In this document: positions 47,191 through 60,020 of the stretch, one piece after another
Numbering within the stretch: position 1 is the first letter of the stretch
Layout: each line of letters opens with the position of its first letter
DNA from: Stictocephala bisonia
Taxonomy: Eukaryota > Arthropoda > Insecta > Hemiptera > Membracidae
Direction of reading: 5' to 3'
NCBI GenBank assembly: GCA_035578905.1
Contig: JAQJVL010000679.1
Location: 310,001-374,000 of the forward strand
Length of the DNA: 64,000 nucleotides
Notes under the pieces: generated by a model
What the model was told of the DNA's origin: nothing
Database searches by the model: none
The model's input: only the letters and a program-made list of their open reading frames with translations
Made by a program: the position numbers and the translations under genes

Positions 47191-48026
47191 AACAAGTCCA
47201 CCGAGGCATCACTGGCCAAGACAGAACTTAGCAACTCCCCAATGGGACCTCTGCAATACGGGAAAATCAGGCGAAGCAAGTCCGCAGCCTGCATGCCGGG
47301 CATCTCACTAAGCCTGAGAAAGGCAGCTAGAAACTTCAGAAGTTCCTCAGGATCCATCCCATCGATCACAGGGAGATTCTGGATCATGGGCGTGAGAGGG
47401 TTAGGTAGCTGGTGGTAGCTCAGCTGCAGAAGAGCAGGTGAACACAAAGGAGCCGAAGCAGAAGGAACGGCAGCTGGAGCCGAACCACAAGCGACCTCAA
47501 CAGAAACGCCTGCAGGCTCAAAAGGAGCCTTAGGCACAGTGAGAGCCTTTGTCTCAGCCTGCGGCCTCGACACATTAGGCGACAGCGAGAAATTAGGCCG
47601 CTGACCCAGACCCGTAGGAGTCGTGGAACCGGAGAGTGCCTGAAAAATCTCATCCAGCCTAGACACACTCTCCAAGATCAACGTCCTATCTGACGGTTCC
47701 AACCCCGGTGCCCGGTTGACCATACGTAAGCGGGCAAGCAGATGCCCCAAACGCGCAAGACGGCAGGCCCGGTCATAACCTACTGGAGGTTCCAGCTGCA
47801 AATCTTCCAAAACCCCTTCCCAATCTTCCACCTTGCGTTTACAAACCAACAACTCCTCCCCAACCTCCAGTAGATCAGACCAATCCACCGCCGTACCCGT
47901 GGACAACTGCTCCCGCAGCAACCTCCGGAGAATCGAAACATCACCCTCTGGAGTCACACCACGCGCCCTCAACTCAAACATCAATTCCTCCTTCACTAGG
48001 AGAGCAACATTCTGCAGATAGGCCAT
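47124..48026 (-). pseudogene. gag: gag, N-terminal part (matrix/capsid region)
   Basis: The open frame begins upstream at 48068, but the Met at 48026 (MAYLQNVALLVKEELMFELR) is the more likely start. The first 40 residues (LRARGVTPEGDV..LRRLLRE) resemble the SAP-like helical segment seen at the start of some insect gypsy Gag proteins. A Pro/Ala-rich linker and a capsid-like region (PVIDGMDPEELLKFLAAFLR) follow. Homology passes to a different frame near 47185, so the remaining C-terminal residues to 47124 are out-of-frame sequence. Gag is thus split by a one-base shift. Confidence 0.8.
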
Positions 48027-48312
48027 CTCGAACGCAACAAATCTCAACATTACACAAAAAAACGACAACTCCAGGGTCCAAGACGAACTAAAACCCTCAG
48101 CCTACCGAGCCACCGCCGACCGCTCCAATCCACCCATGAAACCTATTCAACAAAGTAACCAAGCGGATTGCCTAGTTTTTATTTATTTTTTTTTCTTTAA
48201 CAAATTATCAAAACGGTAGGTCGGCCAACACTGACCTCCTAACTGGCAAACACCCACCGCCAACAACCAAGAGAGAATTATTTTTTGTTTTTTTTTTTTT
48301 TTAGGCAACCAC
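48027..48312 (-). other. 5' leader of the Ty3/gypsy element
   Basis: The untranslated stretch between the primer-binding site and gag. It holds two A-rich runs in element orientation and no coding frame of note. Confidence 0.6.
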
Positions 48313-48322
48313 GCTCTGCTAC
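48313..48322 (-). promoter_or_regulatory. Primer-binding site (initiator tRNA-Met)
   Basis: In element orientation GTAGCAGAGC lies four bases inside the 5' LTR. It is complementary to the acceptor-stem end of animal initiator tRNA-Met (…GCUCUGCUAC-CA). The expected leading TGG is changed, leaving a ten-base match. Confidence 0.7.
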
Positions 48323-48326
48323 TAAT

Positions 48327-49088
48327 TGAGACCCATCCCCCCACCAAAGCTGGAAAGCGTGCCAACTGGGGGATGGCTCAAAACAAGTCAAGCGACGATG
48401 GGATCACGGGTGGCAGTTGGAGGGTCAAAATAAAACTCGGCAGCTAAGCAAAACTACTTTATTACCAAGAATTAATTACGTATAGGGAACTAAAAATGGT
48501 AAACGAAAAACTAGGCTATGGATACAGGAGCAATATGTTATAACATGAATATCAAACTAAACAGATAGGCTAGGTTATTGTCAACTAACAAAAAGATGGT
48601 AAATCGGTAACTCCAACTGAAAAAGGCTCAACAAAACATTATACAGAACTACTATTAAATATAAAACCAGATATAATAAAGCAATTAATGTTAAAAAGGT
48701 AACATTGAGCACATGGCTCGATCCTGGGTTAACCAATATCTAGACAAAGAATACAATTTTAACAAAACCCTGAAAATGACAAATAAACCAGAATATTATT
48801 TAAACAAAGTATTTTCACCAAAAGGGTGATTAGATATTAGAAATTACAAAAGAACACTTACGTTTTGGAGCCTCTAGCCTCGCATGGTAAGGTGGTTCGG
48901 CCGCAGAGAAACTACTAGAACAATCCAACAGACGGCCAACCCGACAGACCAAAGCTGGAACACGGAACGAACGGATCCGAGCCAACGGCCACCAAAGTAA
49001 GCGAAACGCCGGGCACGAGTGAATCTCAGGCAGCCTGGCAGACCACGACGAAAAAAACGAAATGTACCGGTCAAAACGACCCGGTACA
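48327..49088 (-). repeat. 5' LTR of the Ty3/gypsy element
   Basis: 762 bp with TG...CA ends. It differs from the other LTR at roughly 14 substitutions and one base in an A-run. It is followed on the plus side by the ATCT target duplication at 49089-49092. The promoter is expected here, but I see no firm TATA motif to place it. Confidence 0.95.
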
Positions 49089-49092
49089 ATCT

Positions 49093-49345
49093 CCATATTA
49101 TGGCCATAGATATCTGCCATATAGTTATGATGAATTTCTGACATACATAACTCTTATTGCTATCATAGATTCTGCTATATGACTATCATGTATCTCTGAC
49201 ATTTGGTATGTACAATGGATATCGTATATAAAATTGGTACCATATGCCCTTAGGTTGTCATGGGCATATCCATATGACGACCATATATACGATCTATACG
49301 GTTATCATATATCTCTTCCATATTAGTCGTCATGTCCGATCTAGT
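49093..49345. repeat. Degenerate CCATATGG-rich repeat, right part
   Basis: Continuation of the array at 42050-42461, with ATATCTGCCATATAGTTATG, TATGACTATCATGTATCTC and similar units. It is older and more diverged than the retrotransposon LTRs. Confidence 0.65.
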
Positions 49346-49807
49346 GACGCAGTGCTGTGACCCAGCTACTTGGTAACAAAATACTGTGGAGATTATAAGA
49401 GATATGTCCAATGATTGGTCCTCATAGTAAAGACGTGGCGTGCGCTCAATTATTGTTATCAGCGTGGACACAAGTAGAGAACAACTTTCTACAAGTCGAA
49501 CTCACCAGACTACACAGGTCATCCACACTCATCTATACCTGAGTATTACTACTACTTATGTGGGCGAACAGGTGGGGTCAGTACCAAGACCTTTATGGGC
49601 GGGCAGGTAATATAATCATTCATAGCGCCTTAATACACGCACAAAGTTGTGTCGGTGTCTCATATTGAGAATAAAATGAGAATGACTATCTGCCAAATGC
49701 TCATATCCACATAGTATTAATATACATGGGTATCGTGGATATCTACCAAATTAAGTTGTATCTTGGTGAGATTATATATAACATTCAATTCCACGATACA
49801 GGAGTAT
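49346..49807. other. Old repeat remnants
   Basis: 49375-49560 resembles the intronic repeat at 17525-17650 and the SINE-like family at 23535 (GTCGAACTCA, then TCCACACTCATC). Its ends are unclear. Confidence 0.4.
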
Positions 49808-50048
49808 CAATGACATCAGGGGTATGATGATGGGTACTTGACTAAGCTAGCGTGAGGCTCACAAACGGATGTCAAAGTATATGTCATGACAGATCAGAGG
49901 TATGACGATAGGTACTTGACTAAGCTAGTGGGAGGCTCACAAACGGATGTCAAAGTATATGTCATGACAGATCAGAGGTATGACGATGGTTACTTGACTC
50001 AGCTAGTGGGAGGCTCACACGCGAATGTCAGATTATATGTCGTGAAAT
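49808..50048. repeat. 82-bp tandem repeat, three units
   Basis: Unit includes GGTATGATGATGGGTACTTG, GAGGCTCACAAACGGATGTC and AAAGTATATGTCATGACAG. The third unit is more diverged. Confidence 0.92.
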
Positions 50049-52900
50049 TGTAAGTTTTTGTCAAACCATGGTAAGTGTTAATTTGGAATACTTTTATGAC
50101 AAGGATTGGAGATAAATGTAGATTTTATAACTAATGCTATCCACATAATATTTATTAGTTTTGTCGTCATCCATTTAATTGACTTCATAATTAATTCCTT
50201 TATTTTTGAGACATAATAGTTCATATTGAAGTTGATGTTATTTCTAAACAACAACTTTTCCCAACAATATATTAGAGTAGAACTTTAGAATATATACATA
50301 TTGAAATCGGCAAACTGTAAGGTGAGAGTTGATATAAATAAAATTAGGTGAGCTGGAGCTAAAACTATTTACACTATTACCGTTGACTATAATGAGCCGA
50401 AAAACTACAATATTGACTTAAAAAGGAATATTGTATATACAATTTTTGTATATTGTATATACGCTTATATATACAATTGCAGAAGCGGATTATGAATTAC
50501 CGCTTACATTACGAAAAGAGATCAAGGTTTCAACATTATTACACAAAAAATGCGCTAAACTTTTCAAACTATTTTTAGAATCCCATATATTGTGGGTTTT
50601 AGTAGAATTATAGATGGGATTTCAACAATAAGCTAGTGCAATAAAAATAAAGTTACACAGGTGAAATATAATGTAGGCATGTTCATCTTGTAGACATCAT
50701 GAAAAAATACGAAGAAGTTTTCTAAAACATATATAGTTTTCAAACATTAATATAAATCTATTTACAAATACAGCAATTAAAGTAACGAATAACAATACTA
50801 GTATAATATTTATTTAATGGTAATGGTATTTTTTATTTATTTATGTATTTTATTTATTTTTTGTTACGTACCCTAATATCTTGTCTAAGAGTTGTCATGA
50901 GCTTGTATTCACTGAACATTTAGCGTTTATTAACATTACACCTCAGACTTAAGTTGCTAATTTAGCATTTAATATACAGCTGCCTTGCAGCAATATGCTA
51001 ACTGAGTTCTGAGTACGTAATGAGTTCCGAGAGGCCAACAACTAGTTTTAAACGTACTGACAATGCTGTGAAAAGCTATGAATTATACGTTTACAAAAAC
51101 TGTCTTTGTATTCAAAAATTAACCCATTTTGAATCAATAATGATATAAATATTTACAATAGTTCCTTGTTTTTTTCTATAAATTTATCATTTATATTGTA
51201 ATAATTGAATTCTATTTATGTTATAGATATAATATATACTATGTCATTATATAGTACGGTTTTAAAGGTATTTTTGTTAATTGAATACTATAAATTATGG
51301 GTAAATCATAGTATGAATTTTAATTTGTTTTTTTTTTTAATATATCTTCAAATTATGTGAAGATATCAGTATTATATTGTTGGTCAAAACAAATATAGAG
51401 TAAGCATATTTGTTTGTGGTATGTCCTAACGAACGGTAATCTTACGTTGATCTGTTCCTTTTTTTGAGCTAAGGATGGCACATGCCCATCACAATTAAAA
51501 GCACGTGCAGTTTTTTTCATAAATTTAAATACTGCTTTGATAAGAAGTCTGCTACAAAAGAAACTAAAGTTATTATCATTAGTTATAACTATTATATAAA
51601 GGGCGAAATGTATATGTAATATCCTCACGAAGCTCTTATTTTTTGAAAGTATTAATTTAATTGTAAAATAAATACAAAATAAAATTATACTAGTGTAATT
51701 TTGAAGAACATTTATTTTTGAATTAATCAAAGTAAAACGTTAAAGATAAATAAGTAATCTATTTTTGTATTCTTTTTACCATACATACAAAATGAAAAAA
51801 ATTATTTTTCCTGTAAATATTTCATGTAAACTTTTTCCAGAAAGAGCGATAATCCATGATAGTCATTTTATTTATATGTTTTTCTTAACCAAAAATGTAC
51901 TAAAAACGAAATGTGATTCTTCGACAGATAATTTTATATTTGTTTAGTTAAAACTAAAAGGATTGCCCAAAGTTATAATCTAAGAGATCAAAATTGATGA
52001 ATGCAGCACTAGTTTTCACAAATAAATTACTTATTCAAATGACGAAGTTAAATTCAATTATTTTAGTTTTCCTTGATGAGTAAAGTATGTTATACGTAAT
52101 TTTAAATGTCAGCTACGAATACCTCTGGGGTTTAGCACTATCGAAGTAATTAATTTAAGCACACATTTTTTAGTAAACAGGTAACAGAAAGCACTCCCAG
52201 AGGTTTTGCTTGTAGAAAAAAACTGTAAAATGCAGAATTACTTAAATTTATAATAATAGAATACTGCTTCATATGCTGAAATATTATTAAATTTAATTCA
52301 GATTTTTTCAAAACTTTAATACGTTCAGTAACAATGTTTGCTTGTCATGACTCTATACCGCGTCACAATTTTATTGGAAAGAAATCAGAAATAAAGTAAA
52401 ATAGTTCTTTTTTAATTATTCTATTTTTTAAGTAACCATACTGAAATTAACATATTTGTTTAACATTCTTTGTATATACTTTACTTTAATCTGTTTATTT
52501 TTGCTTATTTACAGTATTTTCGTGTGTAATTTATTTAGGCTTTTTTATGTAACGGAGTTTTCAGGGACTTGATTCTTTTACTTCCCAATAGGAGCCTCTC
52601 AGGATTTTATATAACATATCTTAAAAATAGGAAGACAATTTGTAACTTAGTAAGTTAAGTTTGTTATAGAGTTGCCTCCCTTAAACATGTTAGAGCTGTC
52701 TGGAATATGTTTCGCACAAAAATATGTACCAGTAGTTTAAGTTGAGATCCACCCTCTCAAAAACTGAGCGCTACAGAGAATACACCAACTCAGGAGGGGA
52801 AGTACGGTGGTATTAAGACACAAAGTGCACTTTGCCAATCAGTTGAGTGACATAAAATTTACTGTATGTCCAAATATTAACTATGGACATACATTAATTA
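50049..52900. other. AT-rich spacer
   Basis: No gene recognised. A 125-codon minus frame at 51353-51730 has no recognisable domain and an AT-driven composition. ACCTCTGGG…CCCAGAGGT (about 52120-52205) is an inverted pair. Confidence 0.35.
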
Positions 52901-52917
52901 AATACACATGCATAAAA

Positions 52918-53068
52918 CTGTGAGGGTGGGTGGGTGGTATTGGCCCAAGATCACAGTACGTTTAAGGTGGGTTATCACTATTGTGCATGAGTGAGTGGGT
53001 GATCTGTTGTGGGTGAGTGGATTATCACTGTACCTATTACCACTGTTCCTGTATACGTAGATCAGTTA
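52918..53068. repeat. GGGT-type minisatellite fragment
   Basis: GAGGGTGGGTGGGTGGTATT, then GAGTGAGTGGGTGATC; related to 56270-56880. A second piece lies at 53340-53450. Confidence 0.6.
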
Positions 53069-53229
53069 TCATTTTAGATTATAGCAAAAAAATATATAAT
53101 CGAATGAGCTATAGAAGGGAGAAGTTGTCAAGGATGAGCCAAACTGGAGTACATGAAGCAGGTATACTCATATACTGAATATGAGGTTTAATACCTACTG
53201 CGAGCTGAAGCGAAAGGCTGACAACGGAA

Positions 53230-53308
53230 AGAGCGAGCGAGCGAGATAGATAGATAGATAAATAGATAGACAGACAGACAGATAGATAGATAGATAGAGA
53301 GAGAGGGT
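53230..53308. repeat. GATA/GACA microsatellite
   Basis: GAGCGAGCGAGATAGATAGA, AGACAGACAGACAGATAGAT and a GA-rich end. Confidence 0.95.
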
Positions 53309-53454
53309 TTGCCCAGTGTAGCATCTTTATCTTAAGTATGAGAGGATTGGTGGGTGAGTGGGTCATCAACACTGTAAATGGGTGGGTGGGGTCATGGATG
53401 GCCGTTGATGGTAACATGGGCAGGTGTAAGTGGGTGTAGTTCACATATTACACG

Positions 53455-54539
53455 GACGAGTCACATTTTGCTTTTGTTTCCTCACAAGACAGTCAGTTAA
53501 GAATGTCACAAAATAATATAAATAGGAATGCTGGAATTAAATATAACTGCCAATACTGTATGATTCAGTTTTTATAATACAAACTGCATTTTTAAAATTA
53601 ATTCAATCCACTGGTAATGCATGACCTTGGAAAATGCATATTATTAATAACGTTTAAATCGATGACATTGATATAGAAAAATATCAATCATATTTAAATC
53701 GTTATATTCTTTTAAAATTTTGTAAATATGGTATGGCAAATTTGTAGAATACAGATGCTTTTAACTGTGATATTCTTATTACACTTCAAATAACCTAAGT
53801 TAGCATATTTATGTTTACTTATGTTTACTCCCTTTATCCAATAACTTCCTCCCCCTTTAGTAATTTTAGGGAGAAGCAAATTAATTGCTCCGTGGATGTT
53901 ATTTATATTAATATCAAAGATTCTGTTTTGCTACGGTTGTTTAAACGAATTAACAAACATCAATAATGTTACTTCGCGGTTGGATTTTCAGCCAACAGAA
54001 TATGAAGCTTTCTGAGTAGTTATATGTGAACAAGCTACCTATAATGCACTTTGGGAGAAGCAATCGTTTTTCCAATACATTGGAACTGTCGAAAGATTGT
54101 CTTGTTTGTTATTGGACAGCAAACTTTATCAGAGTGATGGTAGTTAAAATTAATTTATTTTCTGTAAACATTTACAGAATTTTGGTATTCATTTTATTCC
54201 CAAACATACCTTAACACTAGCTTTTAATAAAAATAGGCAAATTTAGTTGAGCAGCTAACCTAATTAGAACGTATAAATGCAACTTAAAAATATATTAGAT
54301 TCTATCCTTAAGATCATTTACAGGGTTCAAAGACGAATGGATCGTATTATTTATGGGGTCAAGTTTGCCAATGGTGTATTTATTACTGCATGGTAGTGTG
54401 TGAGTATGGGTGTTAAAATAAAGAATGACAACCGAACAATCAAACGTTAACTCAAACAAGCTGACTAAATCCACATTATTGTACTGTAAAAATAAATTGG
54501 ATTCTAACAAATCCTTGTATTCAGTTCTGGTCATCAGAG
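53455..54539. other. AT-rich spacer
   Basis: No gene or repeat recognised. Confidence 0.35.
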
Positions 54540-54725
54540 GTACACAAACTGGAAGGCCCCAACGTTATCGCAATACTCGTATATTGGCGTAAAACAACAA
54601 CGAGCGTAGCTGTTCCTTGGCTGGTGACAAATAAGCGTTCCGTCCTTTCACACAGCGCACCTGCTCGGTCACTGGGGGTGGTTCGGAAGTCTTCTTTATG
54701 CCATTGGTAACCAGATTAAGTGATA
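54540..54725. other. GC-rich island of unknown nature
   Basis: It stands out from the AT-rich flanks. The plus strand is open for about 58 codons to a TAA (HKLEGPNVIAILVYWRK…, then VAVPWLVTNKRSVLSHSAPA), following an AG at 54537. There is no start and no recognised domain. It could be an exon or a transposon remnant. Confidence 0.3.
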
Positions 54726-54956
54726 GAGAGAGCTTCTTAGTCCTAACTGCACTTTGTTAAATAAGAAGTCCTTCATTAGAAAAAGAACACATATTGACAT
54801 GTATGGAGCTTGGTCGGCCTTATGTGTTACTAACATAGACAACGTCTTATAAATACTTTATACCCATCGACTAACACGCATCAGTGTAAGAAACCCTTAA
54901 ATAACTGTATTTTATAGAATTCGATGAACTTTTTAAAAAGTACGATGGATATTTTC

Positions 54957-55244
54957 TGTTAATTCACTACCACTACTTTTTTTGTTTCCGTTAATTCACT
55001 ACCACTTGATAAATGCTCTATTGCTTGAAAAACTGTTCCTCTATCATTTTTACGTCCATTGTGGTATTCCTTATCTGATAAGAATCCGATATCACTGTAC
55101 TTACTTTCCAAGAACTTACACACGGAGAGCACATTCAGCGGTAAGTCAATCATTGGATTTACCAGTTTGTGATCAACTTTAGTAGTCACCTAACTTAACC
55201 TAACCTTAATTGCTATAAAAAAAGTAGTGGTAGTGAATTAACGG
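54957..55244 (-). mobile_element. MITE, family with CCATTAATTCACTACCACT ends, copy 2
   Basis: Inverted relative to 14970-15237. The left end carries two successive copies of the terminus (54959 and 54989). On the minus strand a 76-codon frame (54959-55189; starts MTTKVDHKLVNPMIDLPLNV, includes SKYSDIGFLSDKEYHNGRKN) fills most of the element. No known domain is recognised. Confidence 0.75.
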
Positions 55245-56176
<932 letters not shown>

Positions 56177-56269
56177 ATGCTCGTGTTTAATAAATCAAAG
56201 TGACACAGATGACAATAGTCTGTTAGATTTAATATAAAATGATTCCATCAGTACTACTGGTTGTGTATG

Positions 56270-56880
56270 GGTGGGCAGGTGGGTCAATAGCACTGTACGT
56301 GTATGGGTGCGTGGTAGGTGAATACCACTGTATGTGTATGGGTGGGCAGATAGGTCAATACTACTAGTTGTGTATGGTTGGGCGGGTGGGTCAATAGCAC
56401 TGTACGTGTATGGGTGCGTGGTAGGTGAATACCACTGTATGTGTATGGGTGGGCAGATAGGTCAATACTACTAGTTGTGTATGGGTGGGCAGGTGAGTCA
56501 ATACTACCAGTCGTGGGCAGGTGGGTCAATACTCTGGTCGTGTATGGGTGAGTGGTTGGGTCAATAGCACTGTACGTGTAAGGGTGGGCGGTTGGGTCAA
56601 TAGCACTGTACGTGTATGGGTGGGTGGTAGGTCAATACTACTAGTTGTGTATGGGTGAACAAGTGGGTCAATACTACTGGTCATGTATGGGTGGGCGAGT
56701 GGGTCATATTCATGAATGACCCTCCTACATGTATGGGTGGGCGGGTGGGTCAATAATTCCTACGTGTATGGGTGGGTGGGTGGGTCAATAACTCCTATGT
56801 GTATGGGTGCCCACATACACACCACGTACACATGTGCGGGTGGGTCAATACCTCGTACGTGTATGGGTGGGTGGGTGGGC
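56270..56880. repeat. GGGTGGGY minisatellite
   Basis: About 17 loose units of 35-38 bp: GTGTATGGGTGGGCAGGTGG plus GTCAATACTACTAGTT-like. Towards the 3' end it becomes GGGTGGGTGGGTGGGTC, which can form a G-quadruplex. Fragments of the same family are at 22300, 52918, 53340 and 59085. Confidence 0.9.
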
Positions 56881-58011
56881 ACTAGCGATTGCTCTTGACA
56901 TCATTTATAGTATTTTTTCTTATGAAAATGATCAGTTTTTATTTTTATTGTAAGTTAATCTCCCTTTAATGTAAGTTTTTATTAATTTAACTTTAATAAA
57001 CCCCATAAAACTATGTCCAATTGAACTAACCAAATCATAAAAATGATCTCAAAGAAAAATCCTTATTGTATTGTTCTTTTAAATAGTTTTATTAAAATAT
57101 ATAAATTCACTAAGAATAGGCTAAAGCATAGCTTCAATATCGTAGAAAGTAACTAAAAAATACCAATGTAACAAATACAACAAAATATATAACCTATGTA
57201 TAAATTTGTACACGGTATAAGTTGAAAGTAAATTTAGGGGAAATTTATGTAACATGAGGAACTTTTAAGGTGCCGTTTTCCGAAACGTTGTGCCATCGTT
57301 GGAGTCGACCGCCCTATAGAAGGCGTATTATTGTAATGAGATATATTGAACAGCATGTGATTGTTAAAAGTCCATTCTAGTGCACCATACGTTGATTCTT
57401 TATTTAAACTTAAAAATGAAAAAATGGCATTTAAATTTTCATTTATTTAAATGTAGAAGAGTTATAAAAATACTTTGTTAACTAGAACAGATCCTTAACT
57501 ATTGCGATACCACTATTATTACGGACCGAATACGTGGAATAGCAAGTCAAGTTGTTGGCGGGAAACAGCCCCCGTAACACTCTGAATCAATATAAGTGGA
57601 AGTATTAATTAATACTGACATATTTTACTATGGTATTTTTAACTATCAGCAAGCTGCTTCAATGAATGTCTTCTTGATAATTTTCCTAAAGAAAAAAATT
57701 ATTATTAGAGTGAAAAATTCCAAATAAAACTAATCACGAATAATGTGGCCAAATTCAGGGAGATACTGGTTTATCCGAACGTATACATTAATTTGGCCAA
57801 ATTTATGGAATAGTAAAACAAACGTATTTGGAATCGTATATGTATTTTTACTATTAAATAAAAGTCATTTTAGTAAAACAGTGTTTCATAAAGTTATTTT
57901 AAAAGCAATATCAGTCAATCTGTGATCTATTAGCAATTACATAAATATTACGAACTTCAAACATAACAGGTTCATAGAAAACGTGTAACCTCTGATGTTT
58001 TATTAGTGGGT
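56881..58011. other. AT-rich spacer
   Basis: 57265-57330 is slightly GC-richer (CGTTGTGCCATCGTTGGAGT) but unrecognised. Confidence 0.35.
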
Positions 58012-58146
58012 TGCCGCATATGAACAGTTAAACAGTTGTTCAGGGGTAGTTGGGGTTACAAACATGAACAGCCTTGTCCACACGATCCAATTACACAAAC
58101 CACTTTGGCCAGGTTGGTTTGTTCTCTCAATCTGGGTTCAGTAACT
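58012..58146 (+). repeat. Dispersed 135-bp repeat, copy 2
   Basis: Second copy of 10746-10880 in the same orientation. The limited divergence suggests a recent family. Confidence 0.85.
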
Positions 58147-59084
58147 TAATACAATATCAACCACTGCGATTTATATATAGCAGGCTCTTAAAAGTTAGAA
58201 ATCGGAAGACTTGCTTATTTTAACAATGGGTGGAAGAATAACAAAGACAATAGTATATTTACTTAATTTTCACATCCAAATTACAAACATTTGATTGCTA
58301 AATTACAATTAAAATGTTTTGTTAGTTAATAAAAAAATTAGTTTTATAATTTTAAAAGAATGTTCTATTGTTTCTACTACAGTAAAATGTTACCAATTCG
58401 ACGTAACAAATACACATTGTTTTTCTTTATGATTCAAAATGGGTAGCGGAGCTCAAAAGAGTGTTTTTTCCTTCAGAAATATAAATCTGTAAATGATAAG
58501 TAATTGACAGATTAAACTAGCAAAATAATAAATTTAATTTATTATTTTATCTATATTTATTGTAATTAATCACTACTGTTCGTTTATAACATTCGCCTTG
58601 TTTTTGATTTTTACGCAAATTTAGGTTTAAGGAACCAAGTTATGTTAGAACCCTTAAATAGGTTTAAAAATACATATGTGTTAGTTATACCAATTATAAA
58701 TGCTGGCAAAACATATATTTCAAAAGAATGTAGACCTACGATAGGGTATTAAGCTAAAACGTCAGTGAAATATTTACAAGAGCCGGGAAATAAATCGTAA
58801 TTCCTCTAAATAAGCAAATAAACCGTCAATGTATGACTGAATCTGATAAATTAAAACATAACCTGCAAGAGCAAAGTTATTACGTTCGGTACTATTGAAC
58901 TTTGTTTTACATACATTTAAATGTAAACGGCAATTATTGGTTTTGAAATTGTTTATTCATAAACATTGTCAGACACGTAGTGCACCCACGTCGTTTCCCA
59001 GCGCTTTGTGGCACTATAATTTCATACAGACCCTTCTCCTTATTCTATCGTGACTTCTTTCATTTAATTCAGATTTATTGAGTA
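58147..59084. other. AT-rich spacer
   Basis: Nothing recognised. Confidence 0.35.
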
Positions 59085-59375
59085 ATACACCCACCCATAC
59101 ATAACCAGTGGTATTGAGCCACCCACCCACCTTTACATGAATAGTGGTATCGATACCACTGTACGTGTATTGGTGGGTGGGTATGTCAATACCACCGCAT
59201 TTTTCAAAACGTTTGAAGTTTATAGCACGTCATCACCGTGTATGGGTTGGCAGATGGTTATCATTATTGATACTGTCGTATATCGGTGGAAGGTGGGCAA
59301 GTATAGGCCGGTGGGTGGATGTAAGGGTAGGTGGGTGTAAGGATAGGTGGGTGAAAGGGTAGGTGGGAAGTTACA
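59085..59375. repeat. GGGT-type minisatellite with central palindrome
   Basis: CCACCCACC-type units on the left face GGTGGGTGGG-type units on the right, around the perfect palindrome GTGGTATCGATACCAC (about 59145-59160). Same family as 56270-56880. Confidence 0.75.
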
Positions 59376-59859
59376 GTGTAATGGTATTGAGTAAACAGCT
59401 GGAAGAAATCAAGGTTCATATACATACCTTATAAAAAATTGGTTAAAATTTTATATTTAAATTTATTATATATATGTGTTGTTTCAAGATGTAAAATATC
59501 TATGTACAAAACACAAGATAGATAGAAAGACATGTACAATAAGATATGCAAGTGGCATCAAGACACATTGAGAGTGATAAGGTCTATCCAGGGGCTGGGG
59601 TGAATATGATATATATGGTAATCCATCTTACTGCCCCTTGAACCAGGGGTGGGCCACTATATAATCCCACGTTGATTACAATGTCAGTTAGTAATATACC
59701 TTACCAATTATTGATGATCAGCTAATGAAGTTATATGATTTTATTTAGGTTTAAAACTCCTTAATTATTTACTATTTTTTTAATTTTAATTTTTGAATAA
59801 AAAGAGATGCTGATCTACTTTTTACCTTACTCTACCAATTTCCCATATAAAATAGATCT

Positions 59860-60020
59860 GTGAGGGGAACTTATTCAGATAGAGTGAGACAACAACAAGT
59901 ATAGTACAAGTTGAACATTACAGATAAAAACTTCAAGTCAATAATTCGAACCTGTGGTGTCTCTTACTCAGGATAAATGTTCTGACGCCTTTAGACCTCT
60001 CGGCCTCTGGCTCTAAAATA
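59860..60020 (-). mobile_element. tRNA-Leu-like SINE
   Basis: On the minus strand: A box region AGGCCGAGAGGTCTAAAGGC (60008 downward) and B box GGTTCGAAT (59944-59952), with tRNA-Leu/Ser-like spacing. The anticodon arm and 3' acceptor are degenerate, so this is a SINE head or a decayed tRNA, not a working gene. The 3' end is uncertain. Confidence 0.55.

Larger units (their letters stand above)
42466..49088 (-). mobile_element. Ty3/gypsy LTR retrotransposon, full-length but disabled
   Basis: A 6,623-bp element on the minus strand, flanked by ATCT target duplications (42462-42465 and 49089-49092). Order in its own direction: 5' LTR (49088-48327), primer-binding site for initiator tRNA-Met, leader, gag with one zinc knuckle, aspartic protease, reverse transcriptase, RNase H, integrase, polypurine tract, 3' LTR. 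RT before integrase makes it Ty3/gypsy (Metaviridae); there is no env-like frame after integrase. Frames change in gag (about 47185), between protease and RT (about 46262) and between RT and RNase H (about 45360); the gag-to-protease change is the usual -1 type. GC is far above the host DNA. The LTRs differ at about 14 bases and one indel, so the insertion is fairly old. Confidence 0.95.

Noticed and set aside
51353..51730. 125-codon minus frame
   Set aside because: Composition follows the AT-rich DNA, no domain or motif, no splice or promoter support.
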